Assembly (NCBI GenBank): GCA_964446495.1
Contig: CAYUOY010000025.1
Location: 1-34,576, forward strand
Length of the DNA stretch: 34,576 nucleotides
Source of the DNA: JAADHU01 sp964446495
Lineage (GTDB): Bacteria > Pseudomonadota > Gammaproteobacteria > Steroidobacterales > Woeseiaceae
Direction: 5' to 3'
Part shown: piece by piece, positions 14,514 to 23,265 of the stretch
How the letters are laid out: the number at the start of each line of letters is the position of its first letter
How positions within the stretch are numbered: the stretch's first letter is position 1
Position numbers and translations under genes: made by a program
Notes under the pieces: generated by a model
Seen by the model: only the letters and a program-made list of their open reading frames with translations
Database searches by the model: none
Told to the model about the DNA's origin: nothing

Positions 14514-15814
14514 CCATCGCCCAGGTCATGCTTTGGGGTACCTCCGTCGGGGCGGTTAGCTGGGACGAACGTGCCGGGTTGGCTCATTTCGAATATGAGC
14601 CTGGTTTTATCCAAAGCGGAATCGAGCTGGCACCATTCACCATGCCATTGTCAAAGCAAATTTATTCGTTCCCCGCATTGCCTCGAAAGACATTTCATGG
14701 CCTGCCTGGATTGCTTGCGGATTCATTACCCGATGACTTTGGCAATGCCCTGATTAACGTCTGGCTCGCAAATCAAGGTCGGTCCCCGGAAACCTTCAAC
14801 CCGGTCGAACGGCTTTGTTACATCGGAATTCGAGGGATGGGGGCACTGGAGTACCTGCCATCGCAGGGGCGTTTTACGGGACAATCTGAATCCATTGATC
14901 TCGACGCACTGATCGAACTTGCGAGCAAAATACTGACCAGCCGCAATACACTGCAAGGATCTTTCGGTGCCGAACTCAGAGAAGATTCATTGCAGGAAAT
15001 CCTGCGTGTCGGTACTTCGGCAGGCGGCGCCAGAGCGAAGGCCATTATTGCCTGGAATCCTGAAACTGACGAGGTGCGCTCCGGTCAGGTCGAGGCCGGG
15101 GCGGGATTTTCATATTGGTTATTGAAGTTTGATGGTGTCTCGGGCAACAGGGATAAAGAGCTTGAAGATCCCGCCGGCTACGGACTCATCGAATATGCTT
15201 ACTACCAGATGGCGAGGAAAGCCAACATCGACATGGAAGAGTCACGATTGCTGAAAGAGAATGGCCGGAGTCATTTCATGACCAGACGTTTTGACCGGAC
15301 GCTCGCTGGTCGAAAGATTCATATGCAATCTTTCTGTGCCATGGAGCACTTCGATTTCAATCAGGCAGGCGCACATTCTTATGAGCAGGCGTTGCGTACT
15401 ATCCGCCGACTTGGTATGCCCATGTCAGCAATTGAAGAGCAGTTCCGGCGGATGGCCTTCAACATCATTGGCCGCAATCAGGATGACCATGTAAAGAATA
15501 TTGCGTATCTGATGGATAAGTCAGGCAACTGGTCTTTGTCACCGGCGTTTGATATGACCTACAGCTACAATCCGGAAGGTGACTGGACCAACAGGCATCA
15601 GATGTCCCTCAATGGCAAGCGCGACGGATTTATCATGGATGATTTCAGGGCTTGTGCAAAAAATGCATCGATGAAGCGCGGCAAAGCCGAGGACATTGTT
15701 CAGCAAGTACAGGAGGCTGTCTTACAGTGGAAGCACATCGCCGAGGAATCGGGCGTGCCGCCGGAGGTAAGTAACGGCATTGCCAGAGCTCAGCGCACTG
15801 ATATCTTGAGTTAG
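14510..15814 (+). CDS. HipA-like serine/threonine kinase (type II toxin-antitoxin toxin family)
   Basis: 434 residues with HipA N-terminal and kinase domains. Kinase landmarks in order: the G-loop GTSAGGARAKAII with S170 where E. coli HipA has its autophosphorylated S150; K206 in SYWLLKFD for ATP; RFDR (260-263); the catalytic loop N323-Q-D325-D-H-V-K329-N330, matching the N-x-D-x-H-x-K-N form; and D348 (SPAFDMTYS) for metal. All key residues are present, so it is probably active. HipA proteins phosphorylate translation factors such as aminoacyl-tRNA synthetases and can cause dormancy; the substrate here is unknown. Overlap by four bases with the HipB-like gene and a shared promoter make the pair a classic operon. 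Confidence 0.92.
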   Translation: MTIAQVMLWGTSVGAVSWDERAGLAHFEYEPGFIQSGIELAPFTMPLSKQIYSFPALPRKTFHGLPGLLADSLPDDFGNALINVWLANQGRSPETFNPVERLCYIGIRGMGALEYLPSQGRFTGQSESIDLDALIELASKILTSRNTLQGSFGAELREDSLQEILRVGTSAGGARAKAIIAWNPETDEVRSGQVEAGAGFSYWLLKFDGVSGNRDKELEDPAGYGLIEYAYYQMARKANIDMEESRLLKENGRSHFMTRRFDRTLAGRKIHMQSFCAMEHFDFNQAGAHSYEQALRTIRRLGMPMSAIEEQFRRMAFNIIGRNQDDHVKNIAYLMDKSGNWSLSPAFDMTYSYNPEGDWTNRHQMSLNGKRDGFIMDDFRACAKNASMKRGKAEDIVQQVQEAVLQWKHIAEESGVPPEVSNGIARAQRTDILS

Positions 15815-15911
15815 ATTTCTATTATTCTTGCGCTTGGCTATATTGTGAGCATGAAGCTTTATCTCGGCTGACATCCGGTTGAGTAAGCAAAATGATTCAA
15901 AAGGATAATGC

Positions 15912-16616
15912 ATGAGTTGGCACGGATTTCTCAACCTGATCGGCTTCAGCAGTCATGCTCCAAACTATGCGGAGAAATTGATTTCCGGGGTGGGTGGTTT
16001 TCTCGGCATCTTTGCCGTCCTCATGATAAGTCAGTGGCTGCTCGCTCCGGACGTTGCGGTAATAATCGTTCCCTCTCTGGGGGCAAGTGCGGTTCTGCTT
16101 TTTGCCGCGCCGCACGCACCTTTTTCACAGCCCTGGAATGTCATAGGAGGGCACGGTCTGTCGGCCTTTATCGGCATCGCTTGCTGGCAATGGATTCCGG
16201 ATTTCACCGTGGCCGCTTCGGCCAGCGTTGGTCTGGCAATCGGTGTGATGTATTTCGCTCGCTGCATTCATCCCCCCGGTGGCGCCACCGCGCTGGCTGT
16301 GGTAATTGGTTCGGAGAAACTTCAGGACCTGGGCTACAGCTATGGTTATGAGCTCATATTGACGAATGTAGTCACCATTATGTTGGTGGCGGTCGTATTT
16401 AATGGCTTGTTTCGCTGGCGCCGTTATCCGGCCCACCTGCATGTCAGGGAAAGGGTTGCCACAAAGGAGATTCCCGGTTATGCGCCGATCAAGCATGAAG
16501 ATTTCGTGTACGCGCTAAGCCAGATCGATACCTTCGTTGATATCACAGAGGAAGACTTGTTGGCGATTTATGAATTGGCAACCCGCCGGTATGTAAAATC
16601 GTCAGCTCCCGGGTAG
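15912..16616 (+). CDS. HPP-family integral membrane protein
   Basis: 234 residues. Four or five transmembrane helices fill about 25-175, with the signature CIHPPGGATAL near 117-127 that names the HPP family. Some members are nitrite or other small-solute transporters in plastids and cyanobacteria; the substrate here cannot be told. A cytoplasmic tail of about 60 residues follows, with a conserved-looking HEDFVYALSQIDTFVDITEEDLLAIYELA. AAGGAT precedes the ATG by seven bases. It is 97 bases after the HipA-like gene and 107 before the MFS transporter, and I see no reason to link them functionally. Confidence 0.88.
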   Translation: MSWHGFLNLIGFSSHAPNYAEKLISGVGGFLGIFAVLMISQWLLAPDVAVIIVPSLGASAVLLFAAPHAPFSQPWNVIGGHGLSAFIGIACWQWIPDFTVAASASVGLAIGVMYFARCIHPPGGATALAVVIGSEKLQDLGYSYGYELILTNVVTIMLVAVVFNGLFRWRRYPAHLHVRERVATKEIPGYAPIKHEDFVYALSQIDTFVDITEEDLLAIYELATRRYVKSSAPG

Positions 16617-16681
16617 ACTCGGAAGCAGGCATGGCAGAACCCGTCTTGATCAGGCCAAACGTTGCCAGCGACACCTTATTT

Positions 16682-16698
16682 TGAAAAATCGATTTTCA
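16682..16698. repeat. Short palindrome before the MFS transporter
   Basis: TGAAAA (16682-16687) and TTTTCA (16693-16698) flank ATCGA. It ends 25 bases before the transporter's start and could be a repressor site, since such efflux genes are often under local control. No regulator gene is adjacent, so this is only a candidate. Confidence 0.25.
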
Positions 16699-16723
16699 TT
16701 GAAAAACAAATAAAGAGACGATT

Positions 16724-17938
16724 TTGAACAACGGACTTGCAGAGAAAAAGATGTTCGTCGTGGTGCTGGGATTGCTCACGGGCCTGACGGCAGTTGCTGT
16801 TGCCATCAGTTTGCCGGCAATACCGGAAATGGTGCTGGACCTCGGCACCACCATGTCACTGGGTCAACAGGTAGTCGGCTTGTTTATGGCCGGTATGGCC
16901 ATCGGTCAACTACCCGCGGGATTGCTGTCGGATCACATGGGCCGGATGCCGGTCTTGCTCGCAGGTGTTGGTTTGTTCACTGTCTGCGGAGTGGTTGCAG
17001 CAGTCAGCGACAACATCACTTTGTTGCTGGTCGCGCGATTCTTACAGGGTCTGGGCTCTTCAGTCGGCATGGTCGTTGCGCGTGCCATTGTGCGTGACGT
17101 TGCCAGCGGCGCAAGAGCGGCACGCCTGATGTCGCTCATGGTGATGATATTCACCATCGGTCCGATGCTGGCGCCAATGCTCGGTTCCCTGCTTGCGACT
17201 CAATGGGGCTGGCGTGCGCCGCTCTATGCACTGGCAAGCATCGGCTTGCTGGCATTTTTTCTGACCCGGAACGTATTGCAGGAAACGCATGTGCCCTCTC
17301 GTGAACACGGCATGGGCAGGCTATTCTGGTTGAGTTTGAAAGAGTTTTTCTCACACCGCCAGGCGGCTTTCAGTATCGCCATCATCATGTTTACAGCGGC
17401 GGGAATGATGGCGCTGATCAGCGGCTCTGCCGGATTGATTCTGGAAATTTATTCCTATCCGGTCGGGTGGTTCGGCGCGATCTTCGCGCTAATCGGAGTG
17501 GCCATGTTTGCTGGCTCTATTCTGAGTCGCAAGCTGTTGCTGCGTTTTTCAACCGTGCAGGTCATCGGTGTTGGCGCCGGGGTGCTTGCGATAGTCAGCG
17601 CTCAAATGCTGTTGATCCACTGGATTGGAAATGTCCATTTCTGGTGGGTCTGGGGTAATGCCTGTTTGTACATGTTCGGCGTGGGCTTCCTGTTGCCGAA
17701 TGCGACGGCGCTGGCACTTGACCCGGTACCAAAAATAGCTGGAATGGCATCATCCATTATAGGTGCGATGCAAGGTGCTGCCGCGGCGACCAGCGCAATT
17801 GTAAGCAACATGCTCTACGATAAAACCACCAGCAACCTCACGCTCGTTGTGGGTGGTGCCGGTATCGCGGTACTGCTGACGTACCTGCTGCGCGGACTGA
17901 TTCTCGGTACCACCGTGGCCCGACCGCAAGCAGAGTGA
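16724..17938 (+). CDS. Bcr/CflA-type MFS efflux transporter
   Basis: 404 residues with 12 predicted transmembrane helices. N-terminal segment AISLPAIPEMVLDLG is that of the Bcr/CflA drug:proton antiporters (ALPAMP-type start), followed by the MFS loop 2-3 motif GLLSDHMGRMPVLLAG and the helix 4 motif RFLQGLGSSVGMVVARAIVRD. Members export drugs such as bicyclomycin or small metabolites across the inner membrane. The start is taken as TTG at 16724, with AAAGAGA upstream; an ATG at 16751 would shorten it by nine residues and is equally plausible. No regulator is adjacent. Confidence 0.85.
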   Translation: MNNGLAEKKMFVVVLGLLTGLTAVAVAISLPAIPEMVLDLGTTMSLGQQVVGLFMAGMAIGQLPAGLLSDHMGRMPVLLAGVGLFTVCGVVAAVSDNITLLLVARFLQGLGSSVGMVVARAIVRDVASGARAARLMSLMVMIFTIGPMLAPMLGSLLATQWGWRAPLYALASIGLLAFFLTRNVLQETHVPSREHGMGRLFWLSLKEFFSHRQAAFSIAIIMFTAAGMMALISGSAGLILEIYSYPVGWFGAIFALIGVAMFAGSILSRKLLLRFSTVQVIGVGAGVLAIVSAQMLLIHWIGNVHFWWVWGNACLYMFGVGFLLPNATALALDPVPKIAGMASSIIGAMQGAAAATSAIVSNMLYDKTTSNLTLVVGGAGIAVLLTYLLRGLILGTTVARPQAE

Positions 17939-18039
17939 AATAGTCACACGGGACTAAAGTCCTGCTATGCTGGTTTGGTGCCAGTGGCGGTCACAGAGCT
18001 GACGGACAGACTTTGGAATAAAAATAAAGGGGGAAGCAT

Positions 18040-18723
18040 ATGTCGTTGAAGATTATTGGTGCTGGTCTGGGTCGAACCGGAACAGCCTCGCTTAAGGTGG
18101 CCCTGGAGATGCTCGGAACCGGGCAGGGGTATCACATGTCAGAGGTGCTGCAGGATCCGGCGAAGGGCAAAGCGTGGATCGCCGCCGCCGATGGCAATGC
18201 CGACTGGGACAAGATTTTTGACGGCTATGGCAGCAGCCTGGATTACCCGGGATGTACTTTTTGGAAGGAATTGGCTGAGCATTATCCGGACGCAAAAATA
18301 ATTTTGACTGTGCGTGATCCGGTACGTTGGTTCGATTCGGTCAACGAGACCATCATGTCTCAAATGCTTGTGAACGGTACCAAAGGCAGTCCGTTCGGCG
18401 AATTGATGCAACGCATCGTGTTTGACACGGTTGAGAACCGGATGCAGGACAAAGACTACATGCTCGCCTATTTCGAAAAGCGCAATGCTGACATCATCGC
18501 CTCAGCGCCCGCCGAACGGTTTCTGTTATACCGGGTCAGGGATGGCTGGGGACCATTGTGTGAATTCCTCGGTTTGCCCGTTCCGGATGACGAGTTTCCG
18601 CATATCAACAGTCGCGAGGAAACCAGGCTGTTGATTGAGAAAATGACCTCCGGAAAAGGTGGTATGTCCGAAGAAGCCATGGTCGCTGCCGGCAAGTCCG
18701 TGCATGGAGAACGGTCGAGCTGA
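18040..18723 (+). CDS. Small sulfotransferase-family (P-loop) protein
   Basis: 227 residues. Begins KIIGAGLGRTGTASLKVALEML: the GRTGT loop is the 5'-phosphosulfate-binding site of the family that includes Sulfotransfer_4. VRDPVRWFDSVNET (about 88-101) is the 3'-phosphate-binding segment. Members transfer sulfate from PAPS to small molecules, but many are uncharacterised and acceptor specificity cannot be predicted. AGGGGG stands six bases before the ATG. It converges on an arylsulfotransferase-like lipoprotein gene whose stop is 26 bases away. The 101 bases upstream contain the small palindrome GGACT-AA-AGTCC (17951-17962). Confidence 0.83.
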   Translation: MSLKIIGAGLGRTGTASLKVALEMLGTGQGYHMSEVLQDPAKGKAWIAAADGNADWDKIFDGYGSSLDYPGCTFWKELAEHYPDAKIILTVRDPVRWFDSVNETIMSQMLVNGTKGSPFGELMQRIVFDTVENRMQDKDYMLAYFEKRNADIIASAPAERFLLYRVRDGWGPLCEFLGLPVPDDEFPHINSREETRLLIEKMTSGKGGMSEEAMVAAGKSVHGERSS

Positions 18724-18749
18724 CCGGACTCTCCCTGCCGGCACGAGTA

Positions 18750-20351
18750 CTATTTTTCAGGCGGCTTGTAGGCCGGCGGTTGCGGATCGAGCGGCACAAG
18801 ATTTCTGTCAGCAACAGCCGGGTGATCCGCGGCAATATGCGTTGAACGGAACGTCGCATAGACAAACGGTCCAACCGGCTGCGGGCTCGTCCCATCCGGA
18901 TTTTTCAGATAGCCGGCAAATGGAGTCAGGTAGTTCCACAAAACATTGCCGTCCGTATCGACCTCGAAAAACCGGCCGCTCGCACCTTCAGTGATAAGAG
19001 TGTTGCCGTTGGCAAGGCGACGCGCACCTGAAATGAAGGGACTGAAAAATCCGTCTGGATCCTCCGTCATATAACTCCAGACAGGCTCGGCCGGACCGTA
19101 GGTGCCAGAATCGCTCAACTCGTATCCGCTATCCGTCAATGGCGCACGCCATTCGAGCACGGCAGACTGGCCGGGCTTCGCTCCGTGAACCATATTGTTA
19201 AAAACGAGAAAATTGCCCGCACCCGGACGACCGGGAGGAATCCAGCGCAGATCATGCTGGCCACTAAGAACGGAATCGGACTCGTCGCCGCGTGCGTAGT
19301 TGGCCACGTTGCCCCACCGATAGAGAAAATCGCCGCCTTTGCCCCAACGACCCCCTGAGTGTCCGGCCGCTTCCGCCGTCGTCGTGCTGTGGTCAATCAC
19401 AAACACCTCACTGAGATGCGGTGAGCTGATAGCGATTTGGTCTAGCGCCGCATTGTAGTCAATCGCATTGGCGTGGTAGATATCCGAACCGTGATTGTCG
19501 ATGGTTCTATTCGTACTGAAAAAGTCGATGGCTTTTTGGTGCTCGAGTTCGGCTTGGGTGATTGGTTCCGGAAACTCACCCCGATTGATGTCCAGCAATT
19601 CCGGATGATCAGCGACAACGGCAAAATTGTTTTTGGAGGCATCAAACTCTTGTACCAGGTGATCCCAGAAATGCCATTCCCAAACAATTTCCGCATCGTC
19701 GTGGCCTTGTGGGCGTAGTTCAACAATCCAATCCGGCCAAAGCCCCGCTGCTGGGATAGTGTCCGGATCTCGACCGGCTGCAATCGTTTCTTGCGCGGTC
19801 CTGACTTCCCAGGCGATTGCCAGAAAATTTCCGTTTGGCATGATTGCCACATCATGGTGCGGCAGATAATCCATCGAAGAAAAGTGGTACTGCCAGAGCA
19901 GCTCGCCGTCCCAGCTAAATTCCTGGAACCAACCGCCTTGTCCACCACCGGCAAAAACAGGCGCTTCGGGATCCCTGCCTCCGCGGACCAGGTTCCCGTT
20001 ATCTTTCAGGTAGAACCAACCCGATGGCCCGAATTCACTCTTCCACGTGTGCACGACCTGGCCGTCCAAATCGATCAGATAGGTCGTTGCCGATTTCAAT
20101 GGATTGAAGAGTACGTAGCCCGGGGTCGCCGCCGGAGTCTTGTCGAGCAGTCCCCTGGTTACACCGAGGCGACCGAAATTTCGCGGTGGTGGCTTCGGCG
20201 TGGGTTCGTTTGTCGATGCCGTGGATGCCTCGGTGGGAGGAGATTCGGCAGGCTGCGCGGCGGTATTGTTTTCTGTTTCAGGTGATTCCTGGCATGCGCC
20301 AAGCGCGACCAGGAGGGCTAACATTACGAGCGACGCGGTATATTTTCTCAT
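18750..20351 (-). CDS. Arylsulfotransferase (ASST)-like lipoprotein
   Basis: 533 residues from the ATG at 20349-20351. A signal sequence ends in the lipobox LGAC with cysteine about residue 20, so the protein is probably tethered to a membrane; a proline/threonine-rich linker (about 25-58) follows. The rest has the ASST propeller pattern: TYLIDLDGQVVHTWKSE, FSWDGELLWQYHF, HHDVAIMPNGNFLAIAWE, HANAIDYN, GQHDLRWIPPG, GNTLITEGASGRFFEVD. Bacterial ASSTs move sulfate between phenolic compounds without PAPS, using a histidine; the candidates here are the HHDV and QHDL histidines. It follows rdgC by 89 bases on the same strand. Substrates are unknown, and some family members may only be structural. 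Confidence 0.83.
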   Translation of the reverse strand: MRKYTASLVMLALLVALGACQESPETENNTAAQPAESPPTEASTASTNEPTPKPPPRNFGRLGVTRGLLDKTPAATPGYVLFNPLKSATTYLIDLDGQVVHTWKSEFGPSGWFYLKDNGNLVRGGRDPEAPVFAGGGQGGWFQEFSWDGELLWQYHFSSMDYLPHHDVAIMPNGNFLAIAWEVRTAQETIAAGRDPDTIPAAGLWPDWIVELRPQGHDDAEIVWEWHFWDHLVQEFDASKNNFAVVADHPELLDINRGEFPEPITQAELEHQKAIDFFSTNRTIDNHGSDIYHANAIDYNAALDQIAISSPHLSEVFVIDHSTTTAEAAGHSGGRWGKGGDFLYRWGNVANYARGDESDSVLSGQHDLRWIPPGRPGAGNFLVFNNMVHGAKPGQSAVLEWRAPLTDSGYELSDSGTYGPAEPVWSYMTEDPDGFFSPFISGARRLANGNTLITEGASGRFFEVDTDGNVLWNYLTPFAGYLKNPDGTSPQPVGPFVYATFRSTHIAADHPAVADRNLVPLDPQPPAYKPPEK

Positions 20352-20440
20352 CGAATTTCCCACCCTTTTTTTTGCATTCTTACAGGTATGGATCAAATAT
20401 GTAAACCATCACTCGCCGCTCTCTGTCAATTCTCAGAAAA

Positions 20441-21328
20441 TCAGTCATAACCGCCCAGGTTCTTTTTCAGATCGGCGACCAGCCTGCGCAAGGTACCCGT
20501 GATGAGGACAAACTCTGCATCCGCCCTCGCCACTGGGTCAGGGTTGTCATCTGTTTCGTCGTCCATGCCGAGGAAGCGCAGCTTGCTGATTACGCCATTT
20601 TCGTCCAGTACGCAGCCGAGAACACTGTCGTAAACGATGCCGAGGTGGGTCAGGCGCATGCCACTAACGACGTGTTCGCGAATATCCGGATCGTCAAGAT
20701 CGAAGTCGGTCCAGCGTACGATTGAGGTGGCGTCAGCCGCGTCCTGCATGCGGCATTCACGCGCCACGGCGAAAGGGTGGGGCGCGTCGCCCAGAAAGAT
20801 TTTCGTCAACAGTTCACTGACGGGTCGTTTGTACTGCAGCGGACGAAGGTCCAGATCATCAAAAGCAGCACGCAGACGTCGCAAGAATCGTTCGGCAACG
20901 GAGGTCTGTGCCGCGTCGATGGCAATGAGTTTTTCTTTAACATCAACAAAGCCCCAGATACGGTCAGACTTCAGCATCGCCCTGGGCAACAACTCATCCC
21001 GGGTTTCCGCTTTCATACGACGTTTTTCGCGCGGGCTGGGCGGCTCCTTCATGCGAGCACGAAAATCCTCTATGCGCACCTCCAGTTCCTCATTGATGAC
21101 GGCCGGTGGCAATACACGAGACTGGCTGCGGAGCCTTAGCAGGTCCGCTCCGTTCACGCGGCGCGCGAGTGATTCGCCCGCATCCGCATGCACAGCCACC
21201 CAATCGGAGCTTCTTTCCGTCAGTGGCCCGCAGGGTTCGAATGCCGCGTTGGTAAGAGTTTGCGACAATAATTCTTCTGACTCGGGCCAGGGGCTCTCGA
21301 GGCGGTAATAACGTACATTTCGGAACAT
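20441..21328 (-). CDS. rdgC: Recombination-associated protein RdgC
   Basis: 295 residues, close to the usual 300. The start MFRNVRYYRLESPWP, the block GWVAVH-like SDWVAVHADAGESL, LRSQSRVLPPAVINEEL, and EKRRMKAETRDELLPRAM are diagnostic of RdgC; the C-terminal half has FLGDAPHPFAVARECRMQD and HLGIVYDSVLGCVL. RdgC forms a ring dimer around duplex DNA and limits RecA access; it is found in beta- and gammaproteobacteria. ATG start, divergent from the class V PLP gene across 78 bases. Confidence 0.95.
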   Translation of the reverse strand: MFRNVRYYRLESPWPESEELLSQTLTNAAFEPCGPLTERSSDWVAVHADAGESLARRVNGADLLRLRSQSRVLPPAVINEELEVRIEDFRARMKEPPSPREKRRMKAETRDELLPRAMLKSDRIWGFVDVKEKLIAIDAAQTSVAERFLRRLRAAFDDLDLRPLQYKRPVSELLTKIFLGDAPHPFAVARECRMQDAADATSIVRWTDFDLDDPDIREHVVSGMRLTHLGIVYDSVLGCVLDENGVISKLRFLGMDDETDDNPDPVARADAEFVLITGTLRRLVADLKKNLGGYD

Positions 21329-21406
21329 GACTTCTTATCGTGGGCTTCCGGGCGGCGCAGTATCCGCATTTATGGGCAAATTGTCACCCCGAAGCAGTCG
21401 GAAGTT

Positions 21407-23212
21407 ATGCAAGAAACGGCAGAATACAGTAATGTCCGCAAACTGACCGATTCTGAACCCAAGGCAAACCTGATGAGCAAAGCAAATCTGGACCCCGCGT
21501 ACCTGCGCCAGCAGATCGTTGGCGTTGATTCGACCTTCACCACCCCTTTCGGTGAACGTTTGATGACCTACTGTGACTACACGGCATCCGGTCGTTGCCT
21601 TAAGTTCGTTGAAGCCTACTTGCAGAGCTTGCAGAAGATCTATGCCAATACGCATACTGAGGATGACATTACCGGGCGCAGTATGAGTCAGCTGTTGCAC
21701 GAAGCCGAAAACAGCATCAAGAAATCTGTGAATGCCGGACCGAATGGTCGAATTATTGCGGCCGGAACCGGAGCTACGGGTGCCATCTACCAACTGCAAC
21801 AAATCATTGGAGTAGCCATCGCGCCGGCGACGCGTAGCAACATTAGCGATCTGTTGACAAATTCCGAGCTCAATATTGATGAGGAAGAAATGGCCGCTAT
21901 TTTTGCGGCGGCTCAACCGGTCGTGTTCATAGGGCCGTACGAGCATCACTCGAACGAAATTTCCTGGCGGGAATCATTGGCAACGACGGTAGGCGTTCGC
22001 CTGGACGCCTCGGGTGGTGTTGATCTGGAGCATCTCGAAGAGCTGCTGCAAAAACCGGAATACCAAAACAGGCTGCGTGTTGGCTCGTTTTCGGCGGCAT
22101 CAAATGTGACCGGAATTCGCTCCGACGTACGAGCGATCTCCAGCTTGTTACACCGCTACGGCGCGATCGCCTGCTTCGATTTTGCCGCTTGTGCCCCCTA
22201 TGTCGATATCGACATGAACCCTGCGCCTGCAGGAGAGGGTGATGACCCGTCGATTGACGCTATATATATTTCGCCACATAAGTTTCTCGGCGGGCCAGGA
22301 TCAAGCGGGGTGCTGGTTTTCAATGAGCGTATTTATCATCGCGAGCTGCCGCCGAGCATGAGTGCGGGAGGCACGGTTGATTATGTCGGGCTGCACGGGC
22401 AGGACTTTATCAGCAAGATCGAGGAGCGCGAGAAAGCGGGTACACCCGGCGTGTTGCAAACGCTGAAAGCGGGGCTCGTGTTTGAAATCAAAGATCGTGT
22501 CGGTGTCGAGCTCATCAACCGCAGAGAGCACGAGTTGACTGCTCGTGCCATGAAGAGCTGGGGAGACGATGAAAATATTGAGATACTCGGTAACCCGGAT
22601 GCCGGCATGCGGGTTGGCATCATGTCTTTCAACATCAAAGACTCCAAAGGTAGTTATCTGCATCACAAATTTGTCACGGCGCTGCTAAATGATCTGTTTG
22701 GCATTCAGTCGAGGGCGGGATGCTCATGTGCCGGACCGTACGGGCATCGCCTGCTGGACATTGACGAGGACACCTCGGAACGCTATCGGCAGGTTGTGCA
22801 GGACGGTTATTGCGGGCTGAAACCAGGTTGGTGTCGTGTCGGGATTCATTGGGTGATGGACGATGCAGAAGCCGACTACATTATTGACGCCGTACATTTT
22901 ATTGCGAAACACGGCTATCGTTTCCTCAGTCTGTATGATTTTGATCTTTGCAGCGGCACCTGGTCGCATCGCGTGGTCGCTGATGAATTGACGAGCTTCT
23001 CGCTGGATGCGGCGCTGGAAGCTGATGACCTTGATATGGCGGTATTGAGCGTGCCGCTCCGCAAACAACTTTATGATCACTACATGACCGAGGCCGATCG
23101 CTGGGTCAGGAGATTGCAGGAAGAGTCGGACGATTCTCTGTTGACCATGGAGGGTGAACTGGGTGAGCTACAGTTTTTTGCCTTGCCAGCACACGGTGAT
23201 CAGTCGCATTAG
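21407..23212 (+). CDS. Class V-fold PLP-dependent enzyme, cysteine desulfurase-like
   Basis: 601 residues. Fold-type I PLP core about 45-505: GTGATGAIYQL (120-130), PYEHHSNE (177-184), GSFSAASNVTG (226-236), the PLP-contacting D258 (CFDFAACAPY) and Schiff-base lysine K292 (ISPHKFLGGPGSSG). A cysteine pair C439-S-C441 in QSRAGCSCAGPYGH lies where desulfurases have their catalytic loop. The approximately 95-residue C-terminal part (from about 505) has no motif I know. The family is widespread but its reaction is not established; it resembles IscS/SufS and isopenicillin-epimerase-like enzymes. ATG at 21407 with CGGAAG close upstream; an ATG at 21473 is possible and would remove 22 unconserved residues. 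Confidence 0.85.
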   Translation: MQETAEYSNVRKLTDSEPKANLMSKANLDPAYLRQQIVGVDSTFTTPFGERLMTYCDYTASGRCLKFVEAYLQSLQKIYANTHTEDDITGRSMSQLLHEAENSIKKSVNAGPNGRIIAAGTGATGAIYQLQQIIGVAIAPATRSNISDLLTNSELNIDEEEMAAIFAAAQPVVFIGPYEHHSNEISWRESLATTVGVRLDASGGVDLEHLEELLQKPEYQNRLRVGSFSAASNVTGIRSDVRAISSLLHRYGAIACFDFAACAPYVDIDMNPAPAGEGDDPSIDAIYISPHKFLGGPGSSGVLVFNERIYHRELPPSMSAGGTVDYVGLHGQDFISKIEEREKAGTPGVLQTLKAGLVFEIKDRVGVELINRREHELTARAMKSWGDDENIEILGNPDAGMRVGIMSFNIKDSKGSYLHHKFVTALLNDLFGIQSRAGCSCAGPYGHRLLDIDEDTSERYRQVVQDGYCGLKPGWCRVGIHWVMDDAEADYIIDAVHFIAKHGYRFLSLYDFDLCSGTWSHRVVADELTSFSLDAALEADDLDMAVLSVPLRKQLYDHYMTEADRWVRRLQEESDDSLLTMEGELGELQFFALPAHGDQSH

Positions 23213-23220
23213 CCGCCAGA

Positions 23221-23263
23221 GGTGATCGGTATTTCCTGGTCACATATTCGGCGCACGATCACC
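23221..23263. repeat. Inverted repeat between convergent genes
   Basis: Arms GGTGATCG (23221-23228) and CGATCACC (23256-23263) are exact, with 27 bases between. It sits in the 53-base gap between two convergent stops, where a bidirectional terminator would be expected, but neither side has a T-tract. Confidence 0.25.
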
Positions 23264-23265
23264 GG

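Noticed and set aside
17951..17962. GGACT-AA-AGTCC palindrome before the sulfotransferase gene
   Set aside because: Five-base arms are too short to call a regulatory site or terminator; no second copy was noticed in the window.
21335..21949. 204-codon open frame on the minus strand opposite the class V PLP gene
   Set aside because: The plus-strand frame has an intact PLP fold; the reverse frame has no family features.
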